64,000 nucleotides of DNA. It comes from Quadrisphaera sp. RL12-1S. Lineage in GTDB: Bacteria > Actinomycetota > Actinomycetes > Actinomycetales > Quadrisphaeraceae. Each line of letters starts with the position of its first letter. Within the stretch, counting starts at the first letter, position 1. The notes under the pieces are model-generated. The model saw only the letters and a list, made by a program, of their open reading frames with translations, did not search any database and was not told the DNA's origin. The position numbers were made by a program, and so were the translations under genes. Location of the stretch: assembly GCF_014270065.1 (NCBI RefSeq), contig NZ_JACNME010000005.1, forward strand, positions 186,001 through 250,000, given 5' to 3'. This document shows, piece by piece, positions 43,217 to 52,370 of this stretch.

Positions 43217-43519
43217 GGGCGGTGCTCCTCTCTGAGCACGTCAGGTCCCCTCAATCGATTTGAGGAATACCTAAAACGATTGAGGTGAACGTACACGCGT
43301 CACCCACCAAGGTCAACGTCCCTCCGGGAGGGGTGCTGGCGGACCGCGCGTCCCCGAGGGGCGGGCCCCACGGGGGCGCACTGGTCTCACCCCATCGGCA
43401 GGCGCGGCGCGGGTGCCTGTGGCGGGAGGCTTGGCCACGGGACGAGCCATCCCCGGGCGGTGCCCGCTCCGACGCGCTGAGGACGCTCCGGCGTCGCGTC
43501 GAGGCGGGCACCGCCGCCG
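43217..43519. other. Intergenic control region of the fructoside operon
   Basis: About 300 bp between the operon start and the convergent-side phosphotransferase end. It holds the two operators (43249-43285); beyond 43290 I see nothing recognisable. Confidence 0.5.
43249..43285 (-). promoter_or_regulatory. Tandem LacI-family operators
   Basis: Site 1 is CCTCAATCGATTTGAGG (43249-43265), a 17-bp palindrome with perfect 6-bp arms. Site 2 is CCTAAAACGATTGAGG (43270-43285), 12 of 16 bases symmetric around a central CG. Their centres are about 20 bp apart, two helical turns. Both carry the CG-centred form typical of LacI-family operators. Confidence 0.75.
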
Positions 43520-44299
43520 TCACGGGCTGCGGACCTCGGCGAGGCGGCTGCGGGCGTAGTCGTCGTCCCAGCACACCGCGGCCTCCCAGGCGGCGCTGGC
43601 CTGAGCTGCCGCGTCGAGGGCGTCGGGCCCCAGGTCGGCGGCGTCGTGCGGGAGCGCGAGGTCGAGCTCGGGGACGTCCACGCGGGACTCGTCCCAGTCG
43701 ATCAGGCCGACCCGCTGCGCCGTGAGCCGGATGTTGCCGGGGTTGAGGTCGCCGTGGACGACGCACACCGGCCTGCCCGCCAGCCGGGCCCACGCGGCGC
43801 GGCAGCGCCGCACGCCCTCGGCGGGCATCGCGGTGAGGTCGGTGCGCGTACCGCGCTCAGCGGTCAGCAGGTCGGTGGACGAGCGCCACCAGGGGCGCTG
43901 CGGCCACCCGTGCGTGGCGGCGTGGACCCGGCGGACTGCACCGGCCACGCGCCTCCAGTCGGCCTCCGCCTGCGGTGGCTCGCCCTCGACGCGGGTCATC
44001 ACCACCAGGCCGCGGGAGAACAGGCGCCCGTCCGCGGTGGGGACGGGGACGGGCAGCGCGAGGCCCGCCCCGCCCAGGGCGCGGTCGAGGTGGAGCACCA
44101 GCCCGGTCTCCCAGGCCAGGTCGGCGTCGGTGCGGCTGCCCAGGCGCGCCACGGCCAGCCGGCCGCCCACGCGCACGCTCCGCACCTGGTTGGCGGCCCC
44201 TCCGGTCAGGGGCTCGAGGAGCTCGGCGTCGCGCCCCCAGTCCGCCAGCGCCTCCCAGCCCTCGCACCGGTCGTGCGGGTCGTGCGGGTCGTGCGCCAT
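43520..44299 (-). CDS. APH-type phosphotransferase
   Basis: A 259-residue aminoglycoside phosphotransferase/choline-kinase-like protein. The catalytic loop [12 protein letters not shown] (about 178-189) and the metal-binding L-I-D-W-D-E-S (about 198-204) are intact. Substrate unknown; many such genes act on metabolites rather than drugs. The ATG shares a base with the stop of the GDPD gene (TGATG), so the two are coupled. Confidence 0.87.
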   Translation of the reverse strand: MAHDPHDPHDRCEGWEALADWGRDAELLEPLTGGAANQVRSVRVGGRLAVARLGSRTDADLAWETGLVLHLDRALGGAGLALPVPVPTADGRLFSRGLVVMTRVEGEPPQAEADWRRVAGAVRRVHAATHGWPQRPWWRSSTDLLTAERGTRTDLTAMPAEGVRRCRAAWARLAGRPVCVVHGDLNPGNIRLTAQRVGLIDWDESRVDVPELDLALPHDAADLGPDALDAAAQASAAWEAAVCWDDDYARSRLAEVRSP

Positions 44300-45030
44300 C
44301 AGCGCAGGGCCAGCGCGCGGGCGGGGCGGTTCGTGGCGACCAGCCAGGCGCCGGAGCGCAGCCAGCGCACCAGCTCACGGTCGTCGTCGACGGTCCACAC
44401 CAGCAGCGGGAGGTCGTGGCGCCGGGCCCAGCGCGCCGCGGTGAGCCGGGCCAGGGCCTTGTTGGCCACCACGAGGGTGGCGTCGCAGGCGCGCAGGGGA
44501 CGACCCGGCGCGAGCAGCTCGACCGCCAGGCGCAGACCCCGGCGCCACAGCGGCGCGGGCGGGTCGGCCCCCAGGGAGAGCCCGACCAGCAGGTCCTCGT
44601 GGCCGTGCGCGCGGGCCCAGGCGCGCACCGCGCGCACCGAGGCGGGCACGTCGGAGGTGATGACGGCCCGGCCGTCCCCCACCGCCTCCACCACCTGGCG
44701 GACGGCGGCCACCTCCCAGGTGTCGGCGGGCCGGGCGTACAGCTCGGGCGGGGAGGTGAGCTTGAGGTCGACGTGCGCCCGGGCGCGCCCGCCGAGCACC
44801 TCCAGGCACTCCGCCACCGTCGTCGTCGACCGGGGCCGTAGGCGCACCAGCTCGGCGTGGGTGAGGTCGCTGAGCAGGACGCGCCGGCGGCCGTCGAGGA
44901 CCCACGCGTCGTGGGCGAGGACGAGGACGCCGTCGCGGCAGCGCTGCACGTCCAGCTCGACGAAGTCGACGCCGAGGGCGGCTGCCGCGCGGACCGCCTC
45001 GAGGTCCGCGGGGCGGTGCGCCGAGACCAT
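44299..45030 (-). CDS. Glycerophosphodiester phosphodiesterase family protein
   Basis: A 243-residue GDPD-type barrel: S-A-H-R-P at the start (H-R catalytic), [14 protein letters not shown] (E-x-D metal site, about 23-36), V-L-A-H-D (about 39-43), and the closing V-W-T-V-D-D near 210. It hydrolyses glycerophosphodiesters in the typical case. ATG 45030 or the GTG at 45036 could be the start. It is divergent from the chemoreceptor gene. Confidence 0.85.
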   Translation of the reverse strand: MVSAHRPADLEAVRAAAALGVDFVELDVQRCRDGVLVLAHDAWVLDGRRRVLLSDLTHAELVRLRPRSTTTVAECLEVLGGRARAHVDLKLTSPPELYARPADTWEVAAVRQVVEAVGDGRAVITSDVPASVRAVRAWARAHGHEDLLVGLSLGADPPAPLWRRGLRLAVELLAPGRPLRACDATLVVANKALARLTAARWARRHDLPLLVWTVDDDRELVRWLRSGAWLVATNRPARALALR

Positions 45031-45148
45031 GACCACACCCCGATCCTCGCGCGGTGCGGCCGTCCGGGGTGGTGCGGGGCACCCGTTGGGGGTGTCCCGG
45101 TGGAGGTTGCTCAAGCGAACGGCACGCACCGTCGAGGGTGCACCCGTG

Positions 45149-46732
45149 ATGAAGCACCTCCGCAACCTCCGCATCGCGCACAAGCTGGCCGCCGGCTTCG
45201 GCGTCGTGTGCCTCCTGCTCGCCGCCGCCGTCGGGCTCGGGATCACCCAGCTGCGCACCTCGGAGGCCACCGTGTCGTCGATGTCGGGAGTGGTCGTGCC
45301 GGGGGTCCAGAGCATCGGCGAGGTGCGCCGCGCCTTCGCCCAGTCCCAGCTGGACCTGGCCTCGACGGCGCTGGCCGCGGACGGCCTGGCCGCCACAGCC
45401 GCCCGCCAGCGGGTCCAGGAGCAGGACGCCGCCCTGGACGCCGCCTGGAAGGTGTACCTGCAGACCTCCCCGGTCTCCACCGCCGCCGACCGGAAGTCCT
45501 TCGAGACCGACCTCGCCGCCTACCGCGCGGCGCGCCAGCCGCTGCTGGACGCGTCCGGAGCCGCCGGCCCGGCGGCGTTCGTGGCCGCGCGCGACGCGGG
45601 CCTGACGCCGCTGCAGGGCCGCATCGACAGCGTCCTGCCGCGCATGCAGAAGGCGGAGACCGACAACGCCGCCGCCACCGGAGCCCTGGGCGCGGAGCGG
45701 TACCGCAGGGCCCTGGTCCTGCTGCTGGGCATCGGCGTGCTCAGCGTGGTGGCCGCCGTGGTGGTCGCCGTCGCCGTCGCCCGCTCCGTGACGAGGCCCC
45801 TAGCGGCCACGCTGACCGTGGTGCAGGGGCTCGCCGCCGGCCGCCTGGACCAGCGGGTGGGTGCCACCTCCCGCGACGAGATCGGACAGCTCGCCCAGGC
45901 CGTGGACGCCACCGTCGCCACGCTGGGGACCACCATCCGCGACGTGGTCTCCACCGCCGCCGGCCTCACCTCGGTCAGCCAGGAGCTGTCGGCCACCGCC
46001 ACGCAGCTGTCCACCGGCGCGCAGGAGTCGTCCGCGCAGTCGCAGGTGGTCTCCGCGGCCGCCGAGGAGATCTCGGCCAGCATCGGCACGGTCGCCGCGG
46101 CCGGGGAGCAGATGGGGGCGGCCGTCCGGCAGATCGCCAGCTCCACCGCGGACGCCTCCACCACCGCCGCCAGCGCCGTCACCGCCGTCGAGGGCGCCTC
46201 GCTGGCGCTGCAGCGCCTGTCGTCGTCCAGCCGTGAGATCGGCGACGTCGTCAAGCTCATCACCACCATCGCCGGCCAGACCAACCTGCTGGCGCTCAAC
46301 GCCACCATCGAGGCCGCCCGCGCCGGCGAGGCCGGCAAGGGCTTCGCGGTGGTGGCCGGCGAGGTGAAGGACCTCGCCCGCCAGACCGCCGAGGCCACCG
46401 ACTCGATCACCGCTCGGGTGGGGGCGACGCAGGCCGACACCGAGCACGCCGTGGCCGCCATCGCTGAGATCACCGCGGTGATCTCCCGCATCGACGAGAT
46501 CCAGAGCACCATCGCCGCGGCCGTGGAGGAGCAGTCGGCCACCACCGACGAGGTGGTGCGCAGCGTCGCGGAGGTCTCCAGCGGCAGCCGCGAGATCGCC
46601 GTGAACATCTCCGGGGTGGCCGCGTCCGCGGACCAGTCGTCCTCCGGCGCCTCCCAGGTGGCGACCACGGCCGCCGGGGTCTCCCACGCCGCGGCGGAGC
46701 TGGACCGGCTCATGAAGGTCTTCACCGTCTGA
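45149..46732 (+). CDS. Methyl-accepting chemotaxis protein
   Basis: A 527-residue chemoreceptor: helix 1 (about 12-32), a four-helix-bundle sensor outside the cell (about 33-185), helix 2 (about 188-212), a HAMP domain (about 213-265) and a long coiled signalling domain. The signalling tip [20 protein letters not shown] is intact. ATG 45149 is used. An orphan: no che or flagellar gene is near. CTCAA-N14-CCGTCGA (45110-45135) upstream weakly resembles a sigma-28 motility promoter. Confidence 0.93.
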   Translation: MKHLRNLRIAHKLAAGFGVVCLLLAAAVGLGITQLRTSEATVSSMSGVVVPGVQSIGEVRRAFAQSQLDLASTALAADGLAATAARQRVQEQDAALDAAWKVYLQTSPVSTAADRKSFETDLAAYRAARQPLLDASGAAGPAAFVAARDAGLTPLQGRIDSVLPRMQKAETDNAAATGALGAERYRRALVLLLGIGVLSVVAAVVVAVAVARSVTRPLAATLTVVQGLAAGRLDQRVGATSRDEIGQLAQAVDATVATLGTTIRDVVSTAAGLTSVSQELSATATQLSTGAQESSAQSQVVSAAAEEISASIGTVAAAGEQMGAAVRQIASSTADASTTAASAVTAVEGASLALQRLSSSSREIGDVVKLITTIAGQTNLLALNATIEAARAGEAGKGFAVVAGEVKDLARQTAEATDSITARVGATQADTEHAVAAIAEITAVISRIDEIQSTIAAAVEEQSATTDEVVRSVAEVSSGSREIAVNISGVAASADQSSSGASQVATTAAGVSHAAAELDRLMKVFTV

Positions 46733-46748
46733 GGGCAGGATCGGTGCG

Positions 46749-47110
46749 GTGGCGGAGCTGCACCTCGTGGTCGGGCTGCCCGGTGTCAGCAAGACGACGA
46801 CGGCGAGGTCGCTGGCCGTCCGGCACCGGGCGCTCCGCCTCACCCCCGACGAGTGGATGATCCCGCTGTTCGGAGACCACGACGCCGGCGGCAGGCGCGA
46901 CGTCCTCGACTTCGGGCTGTGGAGCCGTGACGAGCGCGCAGCGCTGCACCACCTCGCCGCCGGTGTGGGAGCGCGGTGCAAGTCCGTCTACCTGCCCGTG
47001 GAGCGGGAGGAGCAGTGGCGCCGCGTGCAGGCGCGCGCCGGCACCGTGGGCGTCGTGGGAGCACTGGGCGGCGCAGCGCTGGCCGTCACTGCTGGTGCCC
47101 GCCCGCTGAG
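46749..47110 (+). pseudogene. Broken AAA/zeta-toxin-like P-loop kinase
   Basis: The frame begins V/M-A-E-L-H-L-V-V-G-L-P-G-V-S-K-T-T-T-A, as in small ATP-binding kinases with L-T-P-D-E-W-M-I-P-L-F-G-D. The Walker A has S where G-K-T needs G. After G-G-R-R-D-V it jumps to L-D-F-G-L-W, losing about 20 residues usually found between; after W-R-R-V-Q-A-R-A the family sequence ends and the frame runs on without its own stop into the PHP gene. The promoter-like CAGGAT 7 nt before the GTG remains. Confidence 0.72.
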
Positions 47111-47136
47111 CGGTCGCCGCTGCCAGGATCGGCGGG

Positions 47137-47991
47137 GTGACGCTCAGCGGCTGGCCGGCGGACGACCACGTGCACTCGCAGTTCTCCTGGGACGCCGCCG
47201 ACGGCGACCTGGAGGCCACCTGCGCGCGGGCGGTGGAGCTGGGGCTGCCGGCGGTCTCCTTCACCGAGCACCTCGACGTGGGTGCCTGGCAGGCGCCGCC
47301 GGGCGGCTGGGCCTGGAGGGGAACCGTCCGCGGGAGCACGGACGGGCACGGCCGCTTCATGTCCGAGCCGCTCCAGGTGCAGGCCTACGCCGAGGAGGTC
47401 GAGCGCTGCCGGCACCTGTTCCCCGACCTGCGGATCCGCTGGGGCGTCGAGCTCAGCGAGGGACACCGCCACCCCGTCGCCTGCGCCGAGGTGGTGGGCT
47501 GGGGCTTCGAGCGCGTGGTCGGCTCGCTGCACGCGCTGGCCGACCTCGACCACCCCGGACAGGTGGTGGAGATGCGCGGCGCCCTGGCGCAGCGGGGCGT
47601 GCTCGGCACCGTCGTCGCCTACCTCGACGAGGCGGCCGAGATGGCCGCCAGCGACGCGCCGTTCGACGTGCTCGGGCACCTGGACTACCCGCTGCGGTAC
47701 TGGCCCGCCGACGCCGGCCCCGTGCCGTGGGCGGAGCTGGAGGAACGGGTCCGCCACGTCCTGTCGGTGCTCGCCGGCTCCGGCCGGGCGCTGGAGGTCA
47801 ACACCTCCCGCCCGCTGGAGCTGGTGGTGGTGCGCTGGTGGCGCGAGGCGGGCGGCCAGGCCGTCTCGTTCGGCAGCGACGCGCACCGGCCGGACGACCT
47901 GGCGCAGCGGTGGCGGGAGGTCGCCGAGGCGGTGGCGTCGGCCGGGTTCCGGCCAGCGGCGGACCCCACCGCCCTGTGGGGGCGCGCCTGA
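47137..47991 (+). CDS. PHP-domain phosphatase, histidinol-phosphatase-like
   Basis: A 284-residue PHP-family metal hydrolase. Metal-binding motifs: D-D-H-V-H-S-Q-F-S-W-D (about 9-19), S-F-T-E-H (about 41-45), G-H-L-D-Y-P near 178, and S-F-G-S-D-A-H-R-P near 247. Most similar to histidinol-phosphate phosphatase (HisK type), but no his genes are near. CAGGAT (47124-47129) is 7 nt before the GTG, supporting a leaderless start. Confidence 0.85.
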   Translation: MTLSGWPADDHVHSQFSWDAADGDLEATCARAVELGLPAVSFTEHLDVGAWQAPPGGWAWRGTVRGSTDGHGRFMSEPLQVQAYAEEVERCRHLFPDLRIRWGVELSEGHRHPVACAEVVGWGFERVVGSLHALADLDHPGQVVEMRGALAQRGVLGTVVAYLDEAAEMAASDAPFDVLGHLDYPLRYWPADAGPVPWAELEERVRHVLSVLAGSGRALEVNTSRPLELVVVRWWREAGGQAVSFGSDAHRPDDLAQRWREVAEAVASAGFRPAADPTALWGRA

Positions 47992-48060
47992 CGCGCCGAG
48001 GACCCCGAGAGCTCGAGAAACCGGGTGACGCCCGGTCGTCAGATCCCTAGGGTCACCTCG

Positions 48061-49497
48061 GTGTCGAGCGCCGCGGAACTGCTCCCCCGGGCACGGCCGT
48101 CCGCCGTGGGGGTCCCCTCCAGGGCGGTGCTCATGCTCCTCGACCGGCTCGAGGAGCTGGGGGTGGAGTGCCACTCGCTCGTGGTGGTACGCCGCGGGCG
48201 GGTCGTGGCTGAGGGTTGGTGGACCCCCTACGCACCGGAGCGCCCCCACCTCCTGTACTCGCTCACCAAGTCCTTCACCGCCACCGCGGTGGGGCTCGCG
48301 GTGCAGGACGGGCTGCTCCACCTGGAGGACCGAGTGGTGGACCTCCTGCCCGACAGCGTCCCGGCCGCAGCCTCCCCACGAGCGCGGCGACTCACCGTGC
48401 GCCACCTCCTGACGATGACTGCCGGTCATGCCGCGGACAGCCTCGAGGATGCGTGGGCCCTCGAGCCGGCAGACCTCGCGCGCGGTTTCCTCCGTGTGCC
48501 CTTCGACGAGGAGCCCGGCTCCCGCCACGTGTACGACAACGCGACGACCTACGTGCTCGCGCGCCTGGTGGAACGGGTCACGGGAACGTCCCTCCCGGAG
48601 CTCCTGGACCAGCGCCTGTTCCGGCCGATGGGCGTCAGACGGGCCGAGTGGGACCGGCTCGAGAGCGGAGAGGTTTTCGGCTTCCACGGGCTGCACCTGA
48701 CGACGGAAGCCGTGGCGGCGTTCGGCGAGCTCCTGCTCCGGGAAGGACGCTGGGGAGGGCAGGAGCTGGTGGCCGCCGACTGGATCCGAGCCGCGACCTC
48801 CTGCCAGGTGCCCACGGTGCAGCCAGCGGAGGACCCGCTGGCGGTCGACTCCGGGTGCGGGTACGGGTACCAGTTCTGGAAGTCTCGCAGCGGCTTCCGC
48901 GGCTACGGGGCCTACGAGCAGCTGTGCCTGGTCTACCCCGAGCACGACCTCGTCGTCGCCATGACCGCAGGTGACGGCCCGAGCGGAGCAGCGCCGGGCG
49001 CGGTGCACGACTGCCTGCTCCCCCAGCTCGACGCACCCGTCGACCACGAGGACGACGACGAGCGGGCGCTGCACCTCCGTCTGGCTGAGCTGGCGTTCCC
49101 CGTGGCCTGCGGGTCAGGTCCGGACGGGCGCAGCGTCGTCGCCGGGGTCGACGCCACGCCACGGGGCTCGGCGCTCACGGAGGGGACGACCGTGGAGATC
49201 CACCCCGAGGGCAGCGGGTGGGGGGTGCGCCTCGGCCGGTCCACGACGGTGCTCGTCGGGCACGGCCGGTGGAGCGAGAGCGCACCTCTGGGGCGCCCGG
49301 TGGTCGCCTCCGGCGCGTGGCACGGCGGCACCTGGAGCGCGGATCTCTTCGTCATCACGAGCCCGCACCGCGTGCGGCTCACCGTCGACGCCGAACGGGG
49401 GACGGCCACCGCGGTGTGGAACACCGTTCCGCTGACCAGCCCCGATCTCCTCGCCCACGTGACGGATCCGCTGGTGACGCGGCGCGGCGTCTCGTGA
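48061..49497 (+). CDS. Serine hydrolase, class C beta-lactamase family
   Basis: A 478-residue penicillin-binding-protein-like hydrolase. The nucleophile motif is S-L-T-K (about 73-76, S-x-x-K), the second motif Y-D-N (about 160-162), and a K/H-x-G-like element may be H-G in the late part. A C-terminal beta domain (about 340-478) follows. No signal peptide is seen, so it is likely cytosolic or exported in another way. TAGGGT (48048-48053) lies 7 nt before the GTG at 48061, which I prefer over an in-frame GTG at 48025. Confidence 0.85.
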   Translation: MSSAAELLPRARPSAVGVPSRAVLMLLDRLEELGVECHSLVVVRRGRVVAEGWWTPYAPERPHLLYSLTKSFTATAVGLAVQDGLLHLEDRVVDLLPDSVPAAASPRARRLTVRHLLTMTAGHAADSLEDAWALEPADLARGFLRVPFDEEPGSRHVYDNATTYVLARLVERVTGTSLPELLDQRLFRPMGVRRAEWDRLESGEVFGFHGLHLTTEAVAAFGELLLREGRWGGQELVAADWIRAATSCQVPTVQPAEDPLAVDSGCGYGYQFWKSRSGFRGYGAYEQLCLVYPEHDLVVAMTAGDGPSGAAPGAVHDCLLPQLDAPVDHEDDDERALHLRLAELAFPVACGSGPDGRSVVAGVDATPRGSALTEGTTVEIHPEGSGWGVRLGRSTTVLVGHGRWSESAPLGRPVVASGAWHGGTWSADLFVITSPHRVRLTVDAERGTATAVWNTVPLTSPDLLAHVTDPLVTRRGVS

Positions 49498-49913
49498 TGC
49501 ACACCCCGTCTGATGCCCGACGGGTGACCCTGCGCCTGCTCGCCGAGCGCATCGCTGCGCAGCGGGCCCCGCTGGTCGTAGGGATCTCAGGTTTCTGCGG
49601 GCCGGGAAGTCGACGCTGACCCGGGCCCTCGTCGAGGCGGTTCCCGGTGCGGTGCGCGTGCGCGGCGGCCGTCGTCGTCGTCGACGTCATCGGGCTTTTC
49701 CACCCCGGCGTGCTGGACGCTCTCGACGTGCGGGTGTGGGTGGACGTCGAGCTGGACACGGCGACGGCGCAGGGCAAGGCCCGTGACATCCGGCTCGGCA
49801 GGGACCACGAGCGGCTGTGGGACGAGGTGTGGGTCCCGAAGGAAGGGGACTTCACGGCCCGGTTCCAGCCTCGCGAGGCGGCGGACGTGGTCTTCACACC
49901 TCCAGGAGGCTGA
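49497..49913 (+). pseudogene. Broken uridine kinase-like P-loop protein
   Basis: The first part reads V-T-L-R-L-L-A-E-R-I-A and V-V-G-I-S-G-F-C-G-P-G, then hits a frameshift exactly in the Walker A motif (near 49608); in the shifted frame the expected K-S-T-L-T-R-A-L-V-E-A-V-P-G continues. About 90 central residues of the family are then missing, and the tail (D-V-I-G-L-F-H-P-G, K-A-R-D-I-R-L-G-R-D, V-P-K-E-G-D-F) resumes in another frame to 49913. The start overlaps the serine-hydrolase stop (TGATG). Confidence 0.75.
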
Positions 49914-50472
49914 GCAGCTCGCCCAGGTGCGCCGCGGTGTGCGTCGGTCTGGCTCCCTCCGGCAGGTCACGGCCCCGGCGGTCCACCCAGACCGTGCGGA
50001 TGCCGAGGGCGGCCGCGCCGGCGACATCGGAGGTCAGCGAGTCACCGACGTGCAGAACATCCTGAGGCGCCAGGCCCAGCGCCCGCAGCCCCATCTCGAA
50101 GGGCTCCGGTCGGGGCTTGTAGGCGCGGGCGTCCTCGCTCGTGACGACGGCCTGCACCTCGATGCCGTGTGCGAGGAGCGCGGCGACCAGGTCGTCGGTG
50201 TCGATGTTCGACACCAGGCACACGGGGACGCGGACCTCGCGCAGGAACGCCAGGGCATCGGCGAAGGCGGGTGGGCTCCGCCAGAAGGAGTGCAGCCGCT
50301 CGACGAGGGAGCCGGCCTCCTCGACTGCGCGTCGCGAGCCGAGGGCCTCCGCCGCCGCCGCGAGGGTCTCGCGGGCGAGGAAGGCCACGCGGGCGCAGAT
50401 CGGCGCGAGCACGTCGTCGTCATCGTGGAGGACCGTCCCGTAGACGTCCAGGAGCAGGCCCTCGCACCGCAC
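49894..50472 (-). CDS. HAD-superfamily hydrolase
   Basis: A 192-residue phosphatase-like protein: motif I L-L-L-D-V-Y-G-T-V (about 6-14), motif II V-S-N-I-D (about 88-92), Lys in Y-K-P-R-P-E (about 118), and motif IV V-G-D-S-L-T-S-D (about 141-148). Motif I has D-V-Y-G-T in place of D-x-D-G-T, as in 2-haloacid-dehalogenase-like members. Start GTG 50472. It overlaps the end of the pseudogene on the other strand by 20 bp. Confidence 0.85.
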   Translation of the reverse strand: MRCEGLLLDVYGTVLHDDDDVLAPICARVAFLARETLAAAAEALGSRRAVEEAGSLVERLHSFWRSPPAFADALAFLREVRVPVCLVSNIDTDDLVAALLAHGIEVQAVVTSEDARAYKPRPEPFEMGLRALGLAPQDVLHVGDSLTSDVAGAAALGIRTVWVDRRGRDLPEGARPTHTAAHLGELLSLLEV

Positions 50473-50488
50473 GGCACTGATGATCGGC

Positions 50489-50818
50489 TCAGGTGAGGAA
50501 GTCGTCCACCTGCAGGTCGTGCGCGACGAAGGGCCGCAGGGTCGGCGCCAGCTCCTGCAGCAGGTCCCGCACGGTGGCGGCCGCGTCCGGGACGAAGGTC
50601 AGCAGCGCCGCCGTCTCGGTGGTGTCGCCGCGCGGTGGCCCGGCCCACACCGCGTCCGCCAGGGACGCGGCGATCCGCTCGATGCAGTCGTCGAGGACGA
50701 GCCCCGGCTCCCCGGGGTGCTGCTCGAGCGCCGTGAGCTGGCCCTCCACGGCTGCGGCCCAGCGCTCGGGCTCGTCGGGCGCCAGGAACAGCAGGACGTC
50801 GTACGACACGCCCTGCAT
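50489..50818 (-). CDS. Hypothetical protein (109 aa)
   Basis: A small acidic protein with no membrane segment and no recognised domain: M-Q-G-V-S-Y-D-V-L-L-F-L at the start, acidic tail H-D-L-Q-V-D-D-F. Codon use fits the genome and it lies 16 bp upstream of the HAD gene on the same strand, so it may share its transcript. ATG 50818 has a weak AGGAAG just before it. Confidence 0.65.
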   Translation of the reverse strand: MQGVSYDVLLFLAPDEPERWAAAVEGQLTALEQHPGEPGLVLDDCIERIAASLADAVWAGPPRGDTTETAALLTFVPDAAATVRDLLQELAPTLRPFVAHDLQVDDFLT

Positions 50819-50904
50819 CTTCCTGCGGCCAAGGGCCCGAGGTGAAGACCTGCGGGGGCCTCCCGGGTCCGGGCGCCGACCAGGCTGGTCACCTGGCGCG
50901 GCGG

Positions 50905-50990
50905 CTGACCTCGGTCAGTCCCGGGACTGACCGAGGTCAGTTGCGTCGAGGTGGTGCTGGACCGGCGCATCCGCACCTGACCGAGGTCAG
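50905..50990. repeat. 36-bp perfect palindrome plus a third 14-bp copy
   Basis: 50905-50940 is a perfect palindrome made of two mirrored 18-mers (CTGACCTCGGTCAGTCCC). A third copy, CTGACCGAGGTCAG, is at 50977-50990. Each 14-mer is itself nearly palindromic. It lies between the monooxygenase stop (51009) and the next gene, so it may be its terminator or a protein-binding array. Confidence 0.75.
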
Positions 50991-51008
50991 CTGCGGGACC
51001 GCCACAGC

Positions 51009-52370
51009 TCAGCGCGGCCGCAGCGCCGGGTAGGTCGCCGGCAGGCGGTCGCGGCCGGCGCCGAAGATCCGCGAGCGCAGCGTGCCGGTCTTCACGGCCG
51101 GGTCGTACAGGCCCCGCGCGGCCAGGGCCGGCACGGCCAGCTCGGCGAAGTCCTCCAGCGTCCCGGGGCTGAGCAGCGGGTTGAGGATGTAGCCGTCGAG
51201 GCTGGCCGCCGCGGCGTGCTCGCCCATGGCGTCGGCCACCTGGTCGGGGGTGCCGACGAAGAAGAGGTCGCCGCCGCGCGCCACCGAGGAGAAGCGCTGG
51301 CGCACCTCGCCGGCGGTCAGCGGCGGGGAGCCCGGTCCGGCCTTGAGCACGTAGCTGGACAGGCCGTTGGTGGTGGTGCTGAGCGGCTCGTCGTCGGCGT
51401 ACCGGGAGATGTCGATGCCGGTGTCGCCGGAGTAGGAGACCAGCTGGGCGCGCAGGCGGTAGGTGCTCTGCAGGTCGTCGTACTTGGCCTGCGCCTCAGC
51501 CTCGGTCCGACCGACCACCACACGAGCCAGGGCGAGGGCGCGCAGGTCGTCGGCGTCCCGGCCGAGCGCAGCGGCGCGGGCCCGGACGTCGTCGAGACCA
51601 GAGCGGATCTTCAACGGGTCGGCCATGGGCAGCAGCAGCACCTCGCCGTGCCGGGCGCCGAACTCCCTGCCGCGCGGCGACCAGCCGGCCTGGAACAGGG
51701 TGGGCGTGCGCTGCGGCGACGGTGAGGTCAGCGCCGGGCCGTGGACGCGGAAGTGCTCGCCGTCGTGGTGCAGCGCCCGCACGGAGCCCGGCCGGGCCCA
51801 GGTGGCGCCGGCCTTGTCGGCCACCACGGCGTCGTCGTCCCAGCTCTCCTCCCACAGCTGGTGGGTGACGTGGAGGAACTCGTCGGCGCGGCCGTACCGG
51901 TCGGCGTGGGCCAGCTGCTGGTCCAGGCCGAAGCTGCGGGCGGCGCTCTCGAGGTAGCTGGTGACGACGTTCCAGCCGGTGCGGCCACCGGTGAGGTGGT
52001 CGAGCGTGGCGAAGCGCCGGGCCAGGGAGAACGGGTGCTCGTAGGTGGTGGAGGCCGTCACCACGAAGGCGAGGTCGCGCGCCACCTCGGCGAGCGCGGG
52101 CACGTAGGCGAAGGGGTCGTTGGCGGGGGCCTCGACGGCCTCCCCCACGGCGGCGTCGAGGGAGCCCTCGTACACGTCGTAGAGGCCGAGCACGTCGGCG
52201 AGGAAGAGGGCGTGCAGCCCCGCCTGCTGCGACGTGGTGGCCACGTGGCGCCAGCGGTCGAGGCTGTTGACGCCCACGCGGTCGTCGGCGGGGTGGGTCC
52301 ACAGGCCGGGGGCGCCGCCGCAGCCGACGCTGGCCTGCTCGTAGAGGGCGACGACGAGGGGCTTGCTCAT
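51009..52370 (-). CDS. NtaA/SnaA/DszA-family FMN monooxygenase (SAM-IV operon)
   Basis: A 453-residue luciferase-like monooxygenase of the same group as the gene at 3752: F-V-V-T-A-S-T-T-Y-E-H-P-F-S-L-A-R-R-F-A-T-L-D-H-L-T-G-G-R-T-G-W-N is split across about 97-130, then P-T-L-F-Q-A-G-W-S near 220. It needs an FMN reductase, none adjacent, so it may share the one at 5143. The ATG overlaps the permease stop (ATGA). Because the operon has a SAM-IV riboswitch, a role in sulfur or methionine-related compound use is likely. Confidence 0.87.
   Translation of the reverse strand: MSKPLVVALYEQASVGCGGAPGLWTHPADDRVGVNSLDRWRHVATTSQQAGLHALFLADVLGLYDVYEGSLDAAVGEAVEAPANDPFAYVPALAEVARDLAFVVTASTTYEHPFSLARRFATLDHLTGGRTGWNVVTSYLESAARSFGLDQQLAHADRYGRADEFLHVTHQLWEESWDDDAVVADKAGATWARPGSVRALHHDGEHFRVHGPALTSPSPQRTPTLFQAGWSPRGREFGARHGEVLLLPMADPLKIRSGLDDVRARAAALGRDADDLRALALARVVVGRTEAEAQAKYDDLQSTYRLRAQLVSYSGDTGIDISRYADDEPLSTTTNGLSSYVLKAGPGSPPLTAGEVRQRFSSVARGGDLFFVGTPDQVADAMGEHAAAASLDGYILNPLLSPGTLEDFAELAVPALAARGLYDPAVKTGTLRSRIFGAGRDRLPATYPALRPR

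Noticed and set aside
43646-45148. 500-codon N-terminal extension of the chemoreceptor frame
   Set aside because: The extension is antisense to the phosphotransferase and GDPD genes; the receptor begins with its first membrane helix at 45149.
47111-48050. Continuation of the kinase-like frame to 433 codons
   Set aside because: It overlaps the PHP phosphatase gene in another frame, has an Arg-rich composition typical of shadow frames and no family match.
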